A stretch of 64,000 nucleotides of DNA from Blastomyces gilchristii SLH14081 (taxonomy: Eukaryota > Ascomycota > Eurotiomycetes > Onygenales > Ajellomycetaceae). Shown here piece after piece: positions 59,771-64,000 of the stretch. The notes under the pieces are model-generated. The model did no database searches. It was not told the DNA's origin and was given only the letters and a program-made list of their open reading frames with translations. Where the stretch lies: contig NW_003101671.1 in assembly GCF_000003855.2 (NCBI RefSeq), positions 1,544,261-1,608,260 on the forward strand, written 5' to 3'. A program made the position numbers and the translations under genes. Numbering within the stretch: the stretch's first letter is position 1; each line of letters begins with the position of its first letter.

Positions 59771-60371
59771 ATCTTCCTTATCTCCCTGGTTTGCCGTCTT
59801 GCCCACTCCTTTGCCCTGTCCCTCCGGCAATTCCAGTTCACTCTCCCCTTTCTGTTCTTCTTGGACAAGCTCTTCGGGCTTATTGCGGAGGACCTGCACA
59901 CGCTTATCTATTCTACGTCTCGCTGCTTCGGAGATTCTTCGACAGTTTTTCCCTAGTTTAAGGCTTTTCCAGCCTGAATCAACCGCAAACTCCAACTGTT
60001 CGCTAATGTAAAACCCCCCTTCAGGTCTCTCTTTCGCTGTGAATCCTCGGTTTTCGAAAATATCCTTTCCCCAAGATCTCCTTCCCGCCAGTGCCTCATC
60101 CATCTAGTGAACACGGTTTTTCCCCCTCCGCGATAGATAGTCGACAGGCTCTTGACGTTCCTGGGTTTTGAGACAACAGTTGTTGGTGGGGCAGCCAGAG
60201 GGTGGAGGTTGTCCGTTTCCGCCAGACCGGCAGTTGGAGTCGTTTAACAAGTTGCTGGACTCGTCCAGCACATAAAACCCTTTCAGTTCCATCTATCTAG
60301 ACATAGAACCCGTGCCATCTCGCAACGTCGATTTGTTGTGGCAAAATACTGATAATTTTTTGCATTCCACA

Positions 60372-63300
60372 ATGTCAACCTCAACTAGCAGACCTGGGCT
60401 AGAGATGCCCGCGTTTTCCTACGCCCAAGCCGCTAAGGGATTTTCTACGCCTCCAAGCGTGCAAATCGTTGCTGAGAAGCAAAACAAGTCAAGCACAACA
60501 TCGTCAGACCCGAGCAGCCATAGGACAGCTACTGGATCGGTGGATGGGGATGGGTCAAACCGAACTGTCGCCTCTTCGACGGACTTGGAATCATCGTCAG
60601 TTGCCACGGAACCCGCTGATGCCACCGACAAATCGCAATCATCTTCTGAGCGCTCCTCAGATTCGACAGTCACCCCACCTGCTGCTGGTGCGCCATGGAA
60701 GACTGCTACTTCCGGAACTTCGTCTCCAAGCGTGGGAACTACATCTACTACAACGCTGCCTAAAGAAGACGATACCTCTGGAACTCCAAATGGCATACCC
60801 GACTCTAGCTGGGACAAGCAGTCGCAAGTTTCAGGAACCGTCGAAAAGTCGAGCGAAAGTGGAGAATCGGGCAAGGAAAAATTGAAGGAAAACGGTTGGG
60901 AGAAGGATGTTCCTGTTCTAAAAGAATTGAAGGCTGCGCCCATCCCCGCAGTAAATGTCTGGCAACAAAGGAGAGAAGCACAAGAGGCAAAGGCCAAGGC
61001 TAGTGCTGCCTTGAAATCGACAACGACGGCTGCTGCCAAGCCTTTCAACTCGAAGTCGTCCGTTCCTAGCGAAAACCGTGCGGAAGGTTCAAAGGGTGGC
61101 CCCAGAAAGAAGGCTGGCGGTTCTGAAGTCGCGGCAGATGCGGCAATAGCCAAGAAAAAATCGAGCGAAAGCGGTAAGAGTAAGGAAGAAGGTAAGGATT
61201 AATTTCTCCCCCTCCCCAAGCTTTAATCTTCTGACACTACGATAGGTTCCAGGAAACCTGGCGTTCGTTCAAGTATATCAACAAATATTGACATTGAAAC
61301 AGCAGAGACCCTCCCTCCAGTTGGCGATGCATCTTCGTGGCCCACCCCTCAGCTGGCACAAGGCGAAGAATTCCGCAAGCCCAAGAAAAGAGCGACAAGA
61401 CGGAGAAGTCCGAGAAGGAAAAGGCTCCTACCGCCGGATCGCGCGGGAAGGAGAAATGGATGCCCGTCCCCTATGTTCCGACGGCTGTTTTTAATACTCC
61501 TCTCCCCCCGGCTGCACGAAGAGGTGGAAGACCCTCTAGAGGCGGAAGAGAGGGAGGTATGCGCAGTGGCGCCCATCCCTTCTGCTGCCATATCCAGTAG
61601 TGACCGAAGCGTCCCTGCATCCGCTTCAGCCGCTGGCGGGTCAAAACAGACTGGTTCCAGTGATAGGGGTCGCAGTGGTACACGTGTTGACTCGGACCAA
61701 TCTGGCACCACTCAACCCGCAAGAACGGGTAGCGTAAATGCGCCATTGTCGCCAGACGAAAAGAAAGCACCACATGACAGCCGACCGGATAGAGCTAGTA
61801 GCGACTCAAAAAGTGTAAAGGCTCCAGAGGAGCCTCGGGGAACAACCGGTGGTGAAACTCAAACCAATCATCCCGCTGCTGAAACAGGCCCACGCCAGCG
61901 ACAGAACTCGAAGAGCTTTGGTAGGAGCCACGACTATTCCAACGTGACATCCCAGCGAGGCACTGAACATACGGGAAGACATGCCGGTGTCCAAGGAGAC
62001 TCTCATGCTGGCACACGCTTTAGCTCAGGCCACGAGCGCCGTTTTGACAACGGCCCAAGGTCTGCAGAATTTTACAAGGAGCCTCCTTTCCACCCCAGGG
62101 ATAGGGAATTCTCGAACCAGCGAGAAAGAGAGTACCCACGGGAACGTAACGACTTCCATCGCGATCGTGAGTATGGTAGAGAGCGTGGAGAATCTCGGTC
62201 CGAGAGAGGCCGTGGGGGCTATAGGGGCCGAGGTGGACATTCAAACTATAGCGGTGCTCATAACTCCCAATACCATAGCCCCCCAGTTGGACAATCCCAG
62301 TTCCAAAGCACAAAACCGTTCTCACTTAGTGAACGTCACCGATCTCATCATCAGGCATCTCAGAATGGAGGCCAGCAACATGGTTCTAACCGGGGTCTCA
62401 ATATGAGATCACCATCCCTTCCATCCTCAAGAGTCTATAGCCCTACACCCTATCCAATCCAAACCAACCTCAATACGATGTATGGTTATCCCATGCTACA
62501 TCAAGGCCCAATGACTGCGATTCCATATCATCCGTATATGGAGCACTCTCTAATGAGCATGATTTCAATGCAGCTGTAAGGCCCCAGCCCAACCGCACCC
62601 CCCAAATCACTCTTGAGCGTAGTTCAACTAATGAATTTCCAGGGAGTATTATTTCTCGGTTGACAATCTTTGCAAAGACTTGTTCTTGCGGAAACACATG
62701 GATTCACAGGGTTTTGTTCTATTAAGTTTTATCGCTGGTTTCAAGCGGATTAAGAGCCTCACCGAAGATATGGATTTCCTTCGTCTTGTCTGCCGCCAAC
62801 TGAAAAGTGTGGAGTATAGACCCGGGGAAGATGGAAATGATCGCCTTCGCAAACGGGAGAAATGGGAACAGTGGATCCTCGCAATGGAAAATCGCGATCC
62901 TTCCGCCCAAAATGAAGGCCCTCCCCCACTTTCTTTGTCAACTCCAGCTCACGATGGGAACAGTGATGGTTTGAACTCGAGTCACCTAGAGACCACCGCG
63001 CCATATGGCAATGGGTCACTGCACGAAATCTCCGGAAACGCGATCCCTTCCCATTATTCGTTGTCGAACGGTGCCACTTCTGATACCCGCGTGCATCAGT
63101 CCGTATTATCGTCCGCTGCCCCCGAGTTCTCGCCAGCTTATGTGCCGGTAACGGGGCAAAATGAAAATGCGAATGTAGGAAAACCCATTGAAGATGAGAG
63201 TACCTTCCCAGATGAACAGATTGAGAACTTGGTGATTGTGGTGCGTAAGCCAGGAATTTCCAGCCCAGCGCAGTCACCTTTTCTCATTCCTTCGTCTTGT

Positions 63301-63693
63301 TCTTTCTCCAGCGGTTCTGTTGACGGTTACAAAGCAGCGGGTGGGACAGTGAGCACAGAAAAACGACCATCTCTATCGACGCGTACGTCATTTCATGAAT
63401 ATATTGATGAAAATAACTGGGAATGGCCTGAGCTTATAGATGATGAACTAGAGTCAGTAATATTCTCAAGTTCAACTAAAACTGCTGCAGAGCCTGATTC
63501 AATTAATTATTTAATTATTCAAAACACATATTCCTACTTAAAGAATGAATATTTTGAGCTCTTTTTCAATCTCTTAAGAAATGATTATTATTCTGAATGC
63601 TGGAGAGAAGCTACTGAAGTAATCCTTGTAAAACCTAATAGAAAAGCTTCAGTTTCTAAGTGTAAGAGGTCTACGCTGAATAGATCAGTGTAA
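60372..63693 (+). CDS. La-motif RNA-binding protein, LARP1/Slr1 type, with LINE/LTR-derived C-terminus
   Basis: Three exons: 60,372-61,191, 61,246-62,575, 62,643-63,693 (1,066 codons plus stop). The ATG at 60,372 gives the N-terminus MSTSTSRPGLEMPAFSYAQA usual in fungal LARPs; the frame extends upstream but without an ATG. Residues 1-460 are Ser/Thr/Pro- and Lys-rich, with APIPAVNVWQQRREAQ. An Arg/Gly-rich block (GGYRGRGGHSNYSG) follows around codon 600. The La motif starts at the exon 2/3 junction: EYYFSVDNLCKDLFLRKHMD, GFVLLSFIAGFKRIK, REKWEQWILAM. After it come disordered sequence and the conserved IENLVIVVRKPG. LARP1-family proteins bind mRNA and regulate its translation and stability in the cytoplasm. 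Two oddities: an out-of-frame patch at 61,385-61,580, and the true C-terminus replaced at about 63,387 by LINE ORF2 codons and 10 LTR codons. Confidence 0.85.
61192..61245 (+). other. LARP intron 1 (54 bp)
   Basis: 5' site GTAAGG, branch-like TTCTGAC, 3' site ATAG. Splicing joins GG|T as a Gly codon and removes an in-frame TAA. Phase 1. Confidence 0.85.
62576..62642 (+). other. LARP intron 2 (67 bp)
   Basis: 5' site GTAAGG, branch-like AACTAATG, 3' site TTCCAG. It joins Gln-Leu to Glu-Tyr-Tyr at the start of the La motif. Phase 2. Confidence 0.9.
63387..63660 (+). mobile_element. LINE fragment (LINE-4) inside the LARP gene
   Basis: Matches LINE-1 at about 7,480-7,780 (inverse), the start of the reverse transcriptase: FHEYIDENNWEWPEL, TKTAAEPDSINYLIIQ, CWREATEVILVKPNRK. 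It is in the same orientation and frame as the LARP gene, so translation would read through. The left junction lies in the shared TCATTTCAT word near 63,387. Abrupt starts inside ORF2 are typical of 5'-truncated LINEs. It ends where a gypsy LTR begins, so its own 3' part should lie beyond that gypsy element, outside the window. Confidence 0.85.
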
Positions 63694-63969
63694 TATTGAT
63701 AGGTCTTATATAACAAAGATAAAAACATTAGAGAAGGAAAGAAAGAGAGAGTGCAAGAATCAGCAATTGAGGTGGATATTTATACGCGTATGTGGTGGCG
63801 TACGCGGTGAAGCTTCAGGGCGGGAGAATATATGCGCGTTTGTAGCAGCCGAGGATCAGTGATCAAGAATGACTGAGAATCGGAGCATATGCATTCAAGA
63901 ATGAAGTGATTGAAATCTGTGAAGTGTAATGGAATAGTCTATATGATTGATCAGGCGCAGCCCGCCACA
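63661..63969 (-). repeat. Family-A gypsy 3' LTR (copy A6)
   Basis: A 309-bp LTR in minus orientation: begins TGTAAGAGGTCTACGC and ends GCAGCCCGCCACA. CpGs are largely kept. Its first bases supply the stop codon (63,691-63,693) of the LARP-LINE reading frame. A variant middle (63,828-63,900) differs from the other copies. Confidence 0.92.
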
Positions 63970-64000
63970 TTAGCCCTTCTTTCAGAAGCAGTTCCCATGA
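63970..64000 (-). mobile_element. Start of gypsy copy A6: polypurine tract and pol end
   Basis: The minus strand reads GAAAGAAGGGCTAA directly before the LTR, and further upstream TGGGAACTGC, as at the 3' end of A3. The rest of the element lies outside the window. Confidence 0.75.

Larger units (their letters stand above)
56690..60371. other. Normal-GC intergenic block upstream of the LARP gene
   Basis: Composition changes abruptly to ordinary fungal GC with CpGs. No convincing gene: open frames here are short and low-complexity. It is rich in simple repeats: GT-rich (56,881-56,910), (GAAT)n (57,764-57,793), GA-rich (58,127-58,143; 58,217-58,262), poly-T (58,624-58,660), CT-rich (58,710-58,830; 59,080-59,190), (GT)n (58,999-59,020), (AAAAT)n (59,425-59,466), poly-A (59,728-59,768). 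The last 1.3 kb probably includes promoter and 5' UTR of the LARP gene; CT-rich tracts upstream of starts are usual in Aspergillus relatives. Confidence 0.7.

Noticed and set aside
58427..59961. Frames rich in Phe/Lys runs around the poly-T, poly-A and AAAAT tracts
   Set aside because: Low-complexity translation of simple repeats.
60312..60371. Upstream extension of the LARP reading frame
   Set aside because: It begins with GTG; the first ATG is at 60,372 and starts the usual fungal LARP N-terminus.
60419..61153. 244-codon minus-strand frame
   Set aside because: Mirror of the Ser/Thr-rich LARP exon 1; codon pattern and introns support the plus strand.
61471..62325. Several 60-140-codon frames opposite or offset to LARP exon 2
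   Set aside because: Shadows of the real exon.

Overview
The window looks like a filamentous ascomycete chromosome. Its composition (long AT-rich blocks with almost no CpG, sharply bounded by a normal-GC genic block) and its element types (Ty3/gypsy, Copia, Tad1-type LINE, hAT-like MITEs) suggest Onygenales, for example the Blastomyces/Emergomyces group. That placement is inference; no species-diagnostic gene is present. The AT-rich part carries the marks of repeat-induced point mutation (RIP): element reading frames are preserved over kilobases but broken by stop codons.

1-46,806 is a nest of transposable elements that can be taken apart by target-site duplications (TSDs). The oldest layers are a LINE 3' fragment (46,692-46,806) and gypsy element B2 (17,907-18,683 + 24,869-25,194 + 46,266-46,691, minus). 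B2 was entered by three gypsy family-A elements: A3 (plus; 1-1,615 + 16,708-17,906), A1 (plus; 18,684-24,863, TSD ATCTA) and A5 (minus; 25,195-46,260, TSD ATAAT). A3 holds A2 (minus; 1,616-16,707, TSD TTAAG). A2 holds a 783-bp terminal-inverted-repeat element, two MITEs and a full-length 7.6-kb LINE (4,795-12,431, 15-bp TSD). A5 holds MITEs, a SINE-like element (with an assembly gap), a complete second-family gypsy element B1 (30,047-37,298, TSD GTTCA) and a complete Copia element (40,553-45,767, TSD TTTAC).

46,807-56,690 is AT-rich: a short GC-richer islet, 3.5 kb of unrecognised degenerate sequence with coiled-coil and heptad-repeat reading frames, and a relic of a tnp2/CACTA-like transposase (about 50.8-56.45 kb, plus) split by a 5'-truncated LINE (52,444-54,528, 13-bp TSD).

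56,690-63,386 is normal-GC host DNA: a 3.7-kb leader/promoter block rich in simple repeats, then the one host gene, a LARP1/Slr1-type La-motif RNA-binding protein in three exons (60,372 onward). Two compensating 1-bp differences put about 65 codons of exon 2 out of frame. The 3' end of the gene has been replaced by a 5'-truncated LINE (63,387-63,660) followed by a gypsy LTR (63,661-63,969), giving an uninterrupted LARP-LINE-LTR reading frame that stops in the LTR. No tRNA, rRNA or CRISPR array was found.
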